DNA from: Kineosporia rhizophila
GTDB lineage: Bacteria > Actinomycetota > Actinomycetes > Actinomycetales > Kineosporiaceae
Direction: 5' to 3'
DNA: 64,000 nt
NCBI RefSeq assembly: GCF_021277265.1
Contig: NZ_JAJSOH010000002.1
Span: 620,001-684,000 of the forward strand
Below are positions 36,167 through 44,683 of the stretch, piece after piece; the stretch's first letter is position 1, and each line of letters opens with the position of its first letter. Position numbers and translations under genes: made by a program. The notes under the pieces are model-generated. The model searched no databases and had not been told where the DNA came from. It saw only the letters and a list, made by a program, of their open reading frames with translations.

Positions 36167-38164
36167 CTATTCGGTGGCCGGGGGCTGGGTCGCCGAATCC
36201 GAGGACGCTGTCCCCGACTCGGTGCCTTCGCTCCAGGAGGGTTGGGTGGTGACGCTCGAGCGGGCCGCGTCGGTCGGGATGTCTCCCGACTCGGGAGCCT
36301 GGGTCTCGGACGACTCCCCCTCGGCGGAGTCGCCGGAACCCTCACTCACCTCGATGTCCGCCTGCTCACCGGTGGGCGCCGCGGCGTAGAGCGCCTTGTA
36401 GGCCTCGGAGCCGATCGGGTTCTGGTTCGGCTCGAAGATGGCCCCCGCGTAGTAGCTGGCGTCCTCGTTGAAGTACGCCTCGTAGGCCAGGTTCGGGCCG
36501 AGACTCTTGAAGAACTCGACCATCTTGTTGATGTAGAACGAGTTGTCGCCACCGTTCTGGCCGGCGTGCGCGGTGCCCGGGTACAGGCCCCACTCCGGCA
36601 CGGCCAGCTTCTTGCCGTGCTCGGCCGCGAAGTCGGCCCAGAACTTCAGCCCGAAGTCGCCGTTGTAGTGCGTCTGCCAGCCCTCTTCGGTGTTGCCGGC
36701 AGGCCAGCTGTCGTAGGAGTCGATCCCCACGATGTCGACGTACTCGTCACCCGGGTAGGCCTGGGTGGCGTCGGCCAGACCGGCGCTGACACCGCGGTTC
36801 ACCGTCCAGTCGAACTTCATGTCCGGGGCCACGGCCCGCACCGTGGTGACGATCTGCCGCCAGCACCCGACGTACTCCTGCGGGTTCTGGGCGCTCCACT
36901 TGTACCAGTTGCCGTTGAACTCCCAGCCCAGCCGGATGATCGCGTCACCCAGGCCGTTGTTCTTGAAGTTCTGGCCGAACTGTGTCCACTTGTCGTTGTA
37001 CTGACCCGCCGCGCAGCCGGCCATGGTGGCGCTGTCGTCGGCCTCGGGCACCGGCGCCACACCGATCGCCTTCATGTACGGGGTGCCCCGCCAGGAGTCG
37101 AAGATCCAGGTCGGGTTGATCAGGTCTTCCCAGCTCTGCCGGGCGGTCCAGTCGACCACCACGTCGACCGGCGCACCCCGCCAGGCCCCGAACGCCTCGG
37201 CGTTGGCGGCACTGCTGCCGGGCATGTACAGACCGCTGCCGCCCCAGGGCAGACCGGACCGGTTGGTGGTGGAGCACGGCGTCATCACGTCGTCCGGCGC
37301 CGCCGTGTTGGCGACCTCGACGCCGGGGGCGCTGGGCTGCGCCTCCGATCCCAGAGGGGCTGCCACCAGCGACGTCTCGGCCGACTCGGTGCTCTCACCG
37401 GCCGTGGCGCTCGACGTGGGTGCGGCGGTGGGCGTGGCCCCGGTCGGCGCGGGGGCCGACTCACTGGCCGACGCCGTGGCTGACGCACTGGCCGACTCGC
37501 CGGCCGACTCGCCGGCACTGGAGCTCGCCGAGGAACTGGCCGAGGCGCCTGCGGTCGGCTGGATGCCGTTGCACACGCCACTGATGCCGGCTCCGCCGCC
37601 GGTGGCCGGAGGAAGGGTGCTCTCGCCCGTGCCCGGAGTACCGGTGCTCTGGGTGGGCTCGGCCGTGACCGACGCCGTACCGGTCGCTGACGCGGAGGCC
37701 GAACCGGACGTGGCCGAGACGGTCGGCGTGTACGTCTCGGTCTGCGTCTGGGTCTCGGTCTGCGTCGCAGTCTGGGTGGCCGCCTCCGTGACCGTCTCGG
37801 TACGGGTCTCGGTGGCCGTCTCGGTATGGGTACCGGCCTCGGTGCCGACCACCGGCGGGATGCTGGGACGGGCCTTCTCCCGCTCGATCTCCTGCTCGAC
37901 CACCTCGGTCTGCCAGCGCCCGGGGAAGTTACCGGTGCTGTTGCGGTGGTCGCGCCGCCACTTCTTGCTCTTCGGCTTCTCCGAGTAGTCGGAGATGTAG
38001 GCGGCGCCGTCGGTGCTCGCCCAGGAGACGGCCGATCCGACCTTCTCGTCCCCGTCGGGCCCCTGGCCGGCGACGGCCGGAACCGTCCCGATCGCCGCGG
38101 CGATCAGGACCAGTGCGGTTGCCCCCACAACCCGCTTCTTGGTCATCCCCTTCTTGGTCAGCAC
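36167..38164 (-). CDS. Secreted GH26-like glycoside hydrolase with long Thr/Glu/Ser linker
   Basis: 665 residues. A signal peptide (VVGATALVLIAAAIGTVPAVA) is followed by about 75 residues, then a Thr/Glu/Gln repeat tract (about 105-146) and Ser/Ala/Thr/Pro-rich linkers to about 290. The catalytic part resembles GH26 (mannanase/lichenase-like) enzymes: RLGWEFNGNWYKW (about 411-423) holds the probable acid/base Glu and LAVPEWG (about 522) the nucleophile Glu. A further Ser/Glu/Thr tail ends in TQPPATE, with no LPxTG anchor. The linkers are good O-mannosylation candidates. GTG with GGGGAG upstream was chosen; ATG six codons later is possible. A strong terminator follows. Confidence 0.82.
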   Translation of the reverse strand: MLTKKGMTKKRVVGATALVLIAAAIGTVPAVAGQGPDGDEKVGSAVSWASTDGAAYISDYSEKPKSKKWRRDHRNSTGNFPGRWQTEVVEQEIEREKARPSIPPVVGTEAGTHTETATETRTETVTEAATQTATQTETQTQTETYTPTVSATSGSASASATGTASVTAEPTQSTGTPGTGESTLPPATGGGAGISGVCNGIQPTAGASASSSASSSAGESAGESASASATASASESAPAPTGATPTAAPTSSATAGESTESAETSLVAAPLGSEAQPSAPGVEVANTAAPDDVMTPCSTTNRSGLPWGGSGLYMPGSSAANAEAFGAWRGAPVDVVVDWTARQSWEDLINPTWIFDSWRGTPYMKAIGVAPVPEADDSATMAGCAAGQYNDKWTQFGQNFKNNGLGDAIIRLGWEFNGNWYKWSAQNPQEYVGCWRQIVTTVRAVAPDMKFDWTVNRGVSAGLADATQAYPGDEYVDIVGIDSYDSWPAGNTEEGWQTHYNGDFGLKFWADFAAEHGKKLAVPEWGLYPGTAHAGQNGGDNSFYINKMVEFFKSLGPNLAYEAYFNEDASYYAGAIFEPNQNPIGSEAYKALYAAAPTGEQADIEVSEGSGDSAEGESSETQAPESGDIPTDAARSSVTTQPSWSEGTESGTASSDSATQPPATE

Positions 38165-38381
38165 GCCTTTGCCACTCCCCTGTCTATGGCCTTGTGTTGC
38201 CGTCCACGCCCAGTTGGCGCAGGTAACAGGGTGCAGTCAATCAATTGTCTGAATCTTAATGAGAGGTCAAGTTCGAACAGTTTCACCACTCAGTGTCAGT
38301 GTTTGGTGACGGCTAGCCAGATACGCCTGTTCCGGGCGGGCCTGCCGGGCACGAAGTAGTCCCCCGTGCTAGACCTGCCCC

Positions 38382-39374
38382 ATGCCCGGCGAACCACCCG
38401 GCGGCGAGGCCGCGATCACCTTCCCCCTCGAACCGGGCGACAGTTCCGGCGGCAACGAGTCCACGCTCACCGTGATCGTCGCCTTCGTCGCGAACCTGCT
38501 GATCGCGGTGGCCAAGTCGGTCGCGGCGGTGATCACCGGCTCGGCCTCGCTGGTGGCCGAGGCCGCCCACTCCTGGGCGGACACCGGCAACGAGATCTTC
38601 CTGCTGATCGCCAACCGCCGGGCCGCGCGGCCGGCCGATCCGGCGCACCCGCACGGCTACGGGCGCGAGGCCTACGTCTGGTCGATGTTCGCCGCGCTCG
38701 GGCTGTTCGTGGCCGGCGCCGCCGTCTCCGTGACCCACGGCGTGCAGGAGCTGTTCTCCGAGCAGGAGGCCGGCGACTTCGTCGTGGGCTACGTGGTGCT
38801 CGGCGTGGCCTTCCTGCTCGAGGGCACCTCGTTCCTGCAGTCGCTGCGCCAGGCCCGGCCGGAGGCCGCCTCGATGCAGCGCGACGTGTTCGAGCACATC
38901 GTGCAGACCTCGGACCCGACGTTGCGGGCGGTCTTCTTCGAGGACTCGGCCGCCCTGATCGGCATCGTGATCGCCGCCGCCGGGCTCGGCCTGCACCAAG
39001 TCACCGGTTCGCCGGTGCCCGACGCGATCGGGTCGATCCTGGTCGGCCTGGTGCTCGGCGTGGTGGCGATCGTGCTGATCCAGCGCAACCGCAGCTTCCT
39101 GGTCGGCCAAGAGGCCGACCCCAGGGTGCGCTCGGAGGTGATCCGGGCCCTGCTCGATCTGCCCGAGGTCAGCCGGGTGACCTACCTGCGGATCGAGATC
39201 GTGGGCCCGCGCACGGTCACCGTGGTCGGTGACGTGGACCTGGCCGGCGACGACGTGGAGTCGAACCTGGCGGTCCGGCTGCGGGCCCTGGAAGCCCGGA
39301 TCAGCGCCTCTCCTGCGGTGGCCGGCACGGTGCTCAGCCTCTCCTCACCGGACGAGAAGTCCCTGACCCCCTGA
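38382..39374 (+). CDS. Cation diffusion facilitator (SLC30A9-like) metal transporter
   Basis: 330 residues with about six membrane helices and a C-terminal cytoplasmic ferredoxin-like domain (VIRALLDLPEVSRVTYLRIEIVGPRTVTVVGDVDL). Metal-site residues are in TM2 (AEAAHSWADTGNE) and TM5 (AVFFEDSAALIGI); the Glu-Asp form of TM5 is characteristic of the SLC30A9-like branch. It probably exports divalent cations such as Zn2+ or Mn2+ by proton exchange; the metal is not predictable. It is divergent from the GH26-like gene. Confidence 0.9.
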   Translation: MPGEPPGGEAAITFPLEPGDSSGGNESTLTVIVAFVANLLIAVAKSVAAVITGSASLVAEAAHSWADTGNEIFLLIANRRAARPADPAHPHGYGREAYVWSMFAALGLFVAGAAVSVTHGVQELFSEQEAGDFVVGYVVLGVAFLLEGTSFLQSLRQARPEAASMQRDVFEHIVQTSDPTLRAVFFEDSAALIGIVIAAAGLGLHQVTGSPVPDAIGSILVGLVLGVVAIVLIQRNRSFLVGQEADPRVRSEVIRALLDLPEVSRVTYLRIEIVGPRTVTVVGDVDLAGDDVESNLAVRLRALEARISASPAVAGTVLSLSSPDEKSLTP

Positions 39375-39452
39375 CCGCCACCTGCGCACCCGAGTGGCGC
39401 AAGGACGTCCATAGGCTTACTACTGGGTCTTCCGGGCACAACCGAACGTAAT

Positions 39453-39466
39453 TCCAGATTTCTGGA
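39453..39466. promoter_or_regulatory. Palindrome over the ribosome-binding site of the APC permease
   Basis: TCCAGA-TT-TCTGGA is a perfect 6-bp-arm palindrome whose right arm contains part of the GGAGG ribosome-binding site. A DNA operator is more likely than an RNA hairpin because the loop would be only two bases. Confidence 0.35.
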
Positions 39467-39476
39467 GGTGCGGTCC

Positions 39477-40928
39477 ATGGCCACTACGTCACCAGCCGGC
39501 GGAACCGGGGGGATGCGCTCGGGGCTGTTCGCCCGGCGCTCCCTGGAGAGTCTGGTCGCCCAGCCCGACGAGGAGGGCGGCGAGAAGCTGAAACGGGCCG
39601 TCGGCCCGGTGCAGCTCACCGCGCTGGGCATCGGCGGCACCATCGGGACCGGCATCTTCGTGGTCATCGGCGAGGGCGCCGAGCTGGCCGGGCCGGCGGT
39701 CGTGCTCTCGTTCGTGCTGGCCGCCGTGGCCTGCATGTTCTCCGCGCTCTCGTACGCCGAACTGTCGTCCAGCATCCCGGTCTCGGGCAGTGCCTACACC
39801 TACACCTACGCCTCGCTCGGCGAACTGGTGGCCTGGATCATCGGCTGGGACCTGGTGCTGGAGTACGGGGTCTCGGTGGCCGGTATCGCGGTCGGCTGGG
39901 GCGGCAACTGGAACGAGTTCCTGGACAGCACGTTCGGCTGGGAGATGCCCACCGCGATCGCCACCTCGCCGGAGAACGGCGGGGGGGGGAACCTTCCCGC
40001 CGTGGTCATCGTGCTGGCCATCACCGCGGTGCTGGTGCTCGGCGTGCGCGAGAGTGCCCGCGCCAACCTGGTCATGGTCGCCATCAAGCTGGTGGTCCTG
40101 GTCTTCTTCATCATCGTGGCGTTCGCCAACTTCAGCAGCGGCAACCTCACCCCGTTCGCCCCGGAGGGCCGCGACGGCGTGGTCAGCGCGGCCGCGGTGA
40201 TCTTCTTCGCCTTCATCGGGTTCGACGCGATCTCCACCGGCAGCGAGGAGGCGCGGAACCCCAAGCGGGACCTGCCGATCGCCCTGCTCGCCTCGCTGGC
40301 CATCTGCACCGTGTTCTACGTGCTGGTCGCGCTCGGCGCGGTCGGCCTGGCCAGCAGCGACCAGCTGGCCGGCAGCGAGGCCCCGCTGGCCGCGGCGCTG
40401 GACGACGGCGCGGGCATCAGCTGGGCCGCCTCGGTGCTCTCGTTCGGGGCGCTGATCGCGATCACCAGCGTCTGCCTGGTGATCCTGTTCGGCCAGACCC
40501 GCATCCTGTACTCGATGTGCCGGGACGGCCTGCTGCCCCGGGGCATGGCCCGGGTGAGCCCGCGGTTCGGCACCCCGGCCCGGCTCACCGTGGTGCTCGG
40601 GGTGCTGATCGCGATCCTGGCCGCGCTGGTCCCGCTCAGCGAGATCGTGAAGCTGGTGAACGTCGGCACCCTGTTCGCCTTCGTCCTGGTCAACGCGGGC
40701 GTGATCATCCTGAAGTACCGGCAGCCGGACTTCCCGCGGGCCTACCGGGTGCCCTGGAATCCGGTGCTGCCGCTGATCGGCATCGGCTTCTCGGTCTACC
40801 TGATGAGCACCCTGGAGTGGGAGACCTGGATCCGGTTCCTGGGCTGGATGGCGCTCGGGCTGATCATCTACTTCGCCTACGGCTACCGGCACTCACGGCT
40901 GCGCAGCCACCCCGAAGAGGTGGCCTGA
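39477..40928 (+). CDS. APC-family amino-acid permease (cationic amino acid transporter type)
   Basis: About 483 residues with roughly 12 hydrophobic helices. LTALGIGGTIGTGIFVVIGEGAE (first helix with the unwound glycine segment) and FFAFIGFDAISTGSEEARNPKRDLP are the classical signatures of YfnA/CAT-like amino-acid permeases. It is probably a proton-coupled importer; which amino acid is unknown. GGAGG precedes the ATG by eight bases. A run of nine G residues (39981-39989) encodes a Gly run in an external loop and is a possible slippage site. Confidence 0.9.
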   Translation: MATTSPAGGTGGMRSGLFARRSLESLVAQPDEEGGEKLKRAVGPVQLTALGIGGTIGTGIFVVIGEGAELAGPAVVLSFVLAAVACMFSALSYAELSSSIPVSGSAYTYTYASLGELVAWIIGWDLVLEYGVSVAGIAVGWGGNWNEFLDSTFGWEMPTAIATSPENGGGGNLPAVVIVLAITAVLVLGVRESARANLVMVAIKLVVLVFFIIVAFANFSSGNLTPFAPEGRDGVVSAAAVIFFAFIGFDAISTGSEEARNPKRDLPIALLASLAICTVFYVLVALGAVGLASSDQLAGSEAPLAAALDDGAGISWAASVLSFGALIAITSVCLVILFGQTRILYSMCRDGLLPRGMARVSPRFGTPARLTVVLGVLIAILAALVPLSEIVKLVNVGTLFAFVLVNAGVIILKYRQPDFPRAYRVPWNPVLPLIGIGFSVYLMSTLEWETWIRFLGWMALGLIIYFAYGYRHSRLRSHPEEVA

Positions 40929-40937
40929 CCGCAAGTC

Positions 40938-41783
40938 TCAGCCCTTGACCGCTCCGGCCGTGGCGCCCTCGGCCAGCGTGCGCTCGGCGATGCCGTAGAG
41001 CGCCACGATCGGCACGGTCAGCAGCACCGAACCGGCCATCAGCACGGTCTTGGGCACCTCGACCCCGCTGGTGAGCTGGGACAGGCCGAGCGAGACGGTC
41101 CAGTTGTCCCGGTCGCCGGTGAGGAAGAGCAGGGCGAACAGGAACTCGTTCCAGGCGATCATGAAGATGTACAGGCCGGTGGACATGATCGCGGGGACCG
41201 ACAACGGCAGGGTGATCCGCCAGAGCATGCTCCAGCGCCCGCAGCCGTCGATCGCGGCCGCCTCCTCGATGCTCACCGGCACCGAGCGGAAGTGCCCACG
41301 CAGCATGTGCACCGAGACCGGCACGGTCAGCGCGATGTAGACGAACACCAGCCCGGCCAGCGAGGAGGTCAGTCCCAGGCGGGCGAACGCGATGTAGAGC
41401 GGCCCGGCCAGGACCACGGCCGGGAACAGGTACACGGCCAGGAAGGCCACCCCCAGCCAGTTCCGGCCGGAAAACGGGATCCGGGCCAGCGCGTAGGCCC
41501 CGAGCACCGAGAACAGCAGGGTGAACAGCACCGTGGCCAGCGCCACGAGCAGGGAGTTCAGCATCAGCGAGGGAAAGCCCTGGCCGCCGTCGGAGACCGG
41601 GCGCAGCACCTCGCGGTAGGCGTCCAGGTCGATCTGCTCGGGCCAGAGCCGGCCCGGGTCCTGCAGCAGCGCGCTGATCGGGGTGACGCTGAGCAGCAGC
41701 ATGTAGAAGAACGGGAACGCGGTCACCAGGACCAGGACGGCGATCACCACCCAGCGCAGTACCCCGAAGACCCGGCTGCTCAT
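40938..41783 (-). CDS. Carbohydrate ABC transporter permease (MalG-type)
   Basis: 281 residues with about six membrane helices. The EAA loop is EEAAAIDGCGRWSMLWRITLPLSVPAI, and WNEFLFALLFL is the MalG-family segment. It is the third gene of a minus-strand operon (binding protein, MalF-type, MalG-type). The ATG overlaps the upstream stop by 4 bases (ATGA). No ATPase gene follows, so a shared ATPase is expected. Confidence 0.92.
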   Translation of the reverse strand: MSSRVFGVLRWVVIAVLVLVTAFPFFYMLLLSVTPISALLQDPGRLWPEQIDLDAYREVLRPVSDGGQGFPSLMLNSLLVALATVLFTLLFSVLGAYALARIPFSGRNWLGVAFLAVYLFPAVVLAGPLYIAFARLGLTSSLAGLVFVYIALTVPVSVHMLRGHFRSVPVSIEEAAAIDGCGRWSMLWRITLPLSVPAIMSTGLYIFMIAWNEFLFALLFLTGDRDNWTVSLGLSQLTSGVEVPKTVLMAGSVLLTVPIVALYGIAERTLAEGATAGAVKG

Positions 41784-42682
41784 TCCTCCCGCCCTTCCAC
41801 GCGCCGCGAATACGTCACGTACAGCACCAGGAACACCGACAGCACCGCGGCCAGGGCCAGCGCCTCGGCCGCCGCCGCACCGATGTCGAAGCGGGTGTTC
41901 AGCGTCTCGATCACCCGCACCGCGGCCACCTGGGTGCCGGCCGTGCCCCCGGTGAGCAGGTAGACGTCGTCGAACTTGTTGAAGGTCATCACCACCCGCA
42001 GCACCGCCAGCAGCGCGATCACCCCGGACAGTTGCGGCAGCACGACGTGCCGGAAGGTCTGCCAGATCGACGCGCCGTCCACCGTCGCCGCCTCTTCGAG
42101 TTCCCGCGGGACGGTGAGCAGGCGCGCGGTGATGAAGAGGAAGGCGAACGGGAAGTACCGCCAGATCTCGAAGGCGATCACCGTGATCAGCGCGTAGGGG
42201 CGGGTGCCGAGGAAGCTGATCGGCTCGTCCCACCCGAGATAGGTGGTGCCCCAGTGGTTCACGATGCCGGACTGGCCGTCCAGCATGACCTTCCAGACGA
42301 AGGTCACGGCCACCACCGGGGCCACGTAGGGCAGCAGCATCAGGGCGCGCAGCAACCCCCGGCCCGGGAACGGGCGCCGGAACGCCAGCGCAGCCACCAG
42401 GCCGACCACGATCGAGCCCACGGTGGCGGCGACCGAGTAGACCGTGGTGATCCACAGCGAGCGCCAGAACCGCTCGGAACCGAAGACGCCGGTGATGTTC
42501 TCCAGGGTGAACCGGCCGAACAGGCCGGTGCGGCGCATCGTCACCAGCGAGAGGTCCTGGAAGGCGAGCACCACGTTCCAGAGCACCGGCAGGACCACCA
42601 CCAGGGTGACCACGACCACGGTGGGGACGACCAGGGTCCAGCCCTCGCGGTTGCGCCGGGCCGAGAGCGAGCGGACGGCCAT
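41780..42682 (-). CDS. Carbohydrate ABC transporter permease (MalF-type)
   Basis: 300 residues with about six membrane helices. The EAA loop is EEAATVDGASIWQTFRHVVLPQLSGVI, followed by the MalF-type FNKFDDVYLLTGG segment. The ATG shares a base with the stop of the binding-protein gene (TGATG). Longer readings through that gene are shadows. Confidence 0.92.
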   Translation of the reverse strand: MAVRSLSARRNREGWTLVVPTVVVVTLVVVLPVLWNVVLAFQDLSLVTMRRTGLFGRFTLENITGVFGSERFWRSLWITTVYSVAATVGSIVVGLVAALAFRRPFPGRGLLRALMLLPYVAPVVAVTFVWKVMLDGQSGIVNHWGTTYLGWDEPISFLGTRPYALITVIAFEIWRYFPFAFLFITARLLTVPRELEEAATVDGASIWQTFRHVVLPQLSGVIALLAVLRVVMTFNKFDDVYLLTGGTAGTQVAAVRVIETLNTRFDIGAAAAEALALAAVLSVFLVLYVTYSRRVEGREE

Positions 42683-44058
42683 CAGCTGAGGTCCTCCTGT
42701 ACCTGCTCGACCGCGTCCTGCGCGGCCGGCCCGAGATCGGCTCCCCCGGCCGCACTCTCCGCGACCGCCTGGGACAGCGGCAGTTGACTCGCCACCGCGC
42801 CGAGCAGTTCGCCCTGGTCCTGGGTGATCGCCCAGCGTTCGATCGTCCCGGCCACCCCGCTGATCTGCTCGAGGGTGGTGGCGTCGTAGACCTCGACCAG
42901 AGGACGCCGGCGGTCGACTCCGGCGGGTAGGCGGGCCCATTCGTCGGTGAAGCGTTGCGGATCGTCCGGGTCGCCGTTGCGGACCGGGAACTTGCCCTCG
43001 GGGGCCAGGCCCAGCCAGTCGGGGTAGGCGTCGGACATCATGTACTCGATCAGCTGCTCGGCCGGCCCGGTCTTGGCCCCGGCCACGGCGATCCACGAGG
43101 TGATCTCGCCGAAGGTGCCGGCCGCGCCGCCCTGCGGTCCGGTGACCGAGGTGACCACCCCGCTGTTGCGGGAGAGGAACTCCGGGTCGGCCGCACACTC
43201 GGGACAGGTGGGCAGCGCGTCGTCGCGCAGGCCGGCCAGCTCGTCGAGCAGGAAGGTGGACCACAGCACCATCGCCGACTGCCCGGCGAAGTACGACTCG
43301 CGGGTGGTGTCGACGGTCTGGATGCCCTTGGGCGAGTACTGCCGGGCCAGCTCGGTGTAGAGCCCGAAGGTGGTGGCGCACTCCGGAGAGTCCAGCCGCA
43401 CCTGCCCCTCGGCGTCGACGAGCTGACAGCCGTTGCCCAGGGCCAGCGCCTCCAGGGTCTGGGAGGTGAACACGTCGGCCGGGTCGGTGGCCAGCGTGAT
43501 GCCGAAGCGCCCGTCGCCGGTCAGCTCCGCGGCCGCCCGGCGCAGTGCGTCGTAGCTGGTCGGGGCGGACAGCCCGGCCTGCTCGAAGAGGTCCTTGCGG
43601 TAGACCAGGACCTGCGCCCAGGCGTCGGAGGGCACGGCCAGCTGCCGGTCGCCGTTGCGGGTCAGTTCCAGCGCCGAGGGGGCGAAGGTCGGTTCGCCGA
43701 GACGGTCCACCACCCGCCCGGCCGCGTCGGCGTCCAGCACCTCCTGCGCGTCGAGCTGCCGGACCAGCGCCAGCGGGAGGCCGCCGATCGCGTCCGGCAG
43801 CGTTCCGGCGGCGGCGCTCTGCACGACCAGCTGCGGCAGCTGCCCCTCGTCGATCCCCTGCAGATCGACCTGGATGCCGGTGCGCGCGGTGAAGTCGCGC
43901 ATCATCTCCTGCTGCCGGGTGAACCGGTCGGAGAGGTTCTCCAGCGTCCAGACCTTGATCCGGCGCAGGTCACCGGCCGACGGGTCCTGCGCGCAGGCGG
44001 CCAGGGCGGCGCACAGCAGCGCCATCACCACGGCCACCGCGACTCTGCGGTCAGGCAT
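42682..44058 (-). CDS. Sugar-binding lipoprotein of an ABC importer
   Basis: 458 residues. A lipoprotein signal peptide (VAVAVVMALLCAALAAC, lipobox LAAC) marks a membrane-anchored solute-binding protein. The family 1 extracellular binding-protein pattern is clear: KVWTLENLSDRFTRQQEMMRDF, PDAIGGLPLALVRQL, YRKDLFEQAGLSAPTSYDALRRAAAEL and AAGTFGEITSWIAVAGAK. The substrate is an oligosaccharide or sugar of unknown identity. ATG giving MPDRRVAV was chosen as it places the basic n-region directly before the hydrophobic core. First gene of the three-gene importer operon. Confidence 0.9.
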   Translation of the reverse strand: MPDRRVAVAVVMALLCAALAACAQDPSAGDLRRIKVWTLENLSDRFTRQQEMMRDFTARTGIQVDLQGIDEGQLPQLVVQSAAAGTLPDAIGGLPLALVRQLDAQEVLDADAAGRVVDRLGEPTFAPSALELTRNGDRQLAVPSDAWAQVLVYRKDLFEQAGLSAPTSYDALRRAAAELTGDGRFGITLATDPADVFTSQTLEALALGNGCQLVDAEGQVRLDSPECATTFGLYTELARQYSPKGIQTVDTTRESYFAGQSAMVLWSTFLLDELAGLRDDALPTCPECAADPEFLSRNSGVVTSVTGPQGGAAGTFGEITSWIAVAGAKTGPAEQLIEYMMSDAYPDWLGLAPEGKFPVRNGDPDDPQRFTDEWARLPAGVDRRRPLVEVYDATTLEQISGVAGTIERWAITQDQGELLGAVASQLPLSQAVAESAAGGADLGPAAQDAVEQVQEDLS

Positions 44059-44189
44059 CTTCACGTCCGCCGATCCGGAGGTTTGGGACGGTTCGAGCCC
44101 CTTGGCTGGAGATGGGCAGTAGAGCATCCCGCGTCACCGCAGATCAATGGCTGGGCGCACCGCCCGTGGAAAACTTGCCGCGCGCCCGG

Positions 44190-44218
44190 TGTCGAGAACG
44201 GCCCAGCGGCTCCGACCA
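44190..44218 (+). promoter_or_regulatory. Candidate ECF42-type promoter upstream of the YCII gene
   Basis: TGTCGA (44190-44195) and CGACCA (44213-44218) are separated by 17 bases, in the 206-bp gap before the YCII/DGPF gene. ECF42 sigma factors are reported to recognise a TGTCGA -35 and a CGA-containing -10, so the operon may be controlled by its own sigma factor. Confidence 0.6.
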
Positions 44219-44264
44219 CGGGGTGAGAACGGTCATCGGGCCGTTCCGAGCGAAGGAGACCGAC

Positions 44265-44681
44265 ATGGCCAAGTACCTGCTGCTCAAGCACTACGGCGTC
44301 AGCCCCGAGGGGGAGAGCGGCTACGCCCCGTTGTTCGAGTGGACCCAGGCCGAGATCGAGACGCACATGGCGTTCCAGCACCAGATGATCGAAGAGCTGC
44401 GCGAGAGCGGTGAGTTCGTCGCCGTGGCGGCGCTCGGGTCTCAGTCGGCCTGTGTGCGCTCCGGCGGTGAGGACAAGCCGCCGGTGGTCACCGACGGCCC
44501 CTACGCCGAGTCGAAGGAGCTGGTGGCCGGCTGGTTCATGATCGACGTGGACTCGGCCGAACGGGCCTACGAGATCGCCGCGCGGGTCTCGTCGGCGCCC
44601 GGGCGCGGTGGCGAGCCGGTGAACGAACTGATCGAGGTACGGCCGCTGATGGGCACCGGGCCGGCGGAGGCGGACGTCTGA
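44265..44681 (+). CDS. YCII/DGPF-domain protein
   Basis: 138 residues of the YCII-related ferredoxin-like fold. The DGPF motif appears as VVTDGPYAESKELVAGWFMIDVDS. Such proteins of unknown function are typically encoded with ECF42-type sigma factors, as here: the sigma gene starts two bases after the stop. GAAGGAG eight bases upstream fixes the ATG. Confidence 0.9.
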   Translation: MAKYLLLKHYGVSPEGESGYAPLFEWTQAEIETHMAFQHQMIEELRESGEFVAVAALGSQSACVRSGGEDKPPVVTDGPYAESKELVAGWFMIDVDSAERAYEIAARVSSAPGRGGEPVNELIEVRPLMGTGPAEADV

Positions 44682-44683
44682 GC

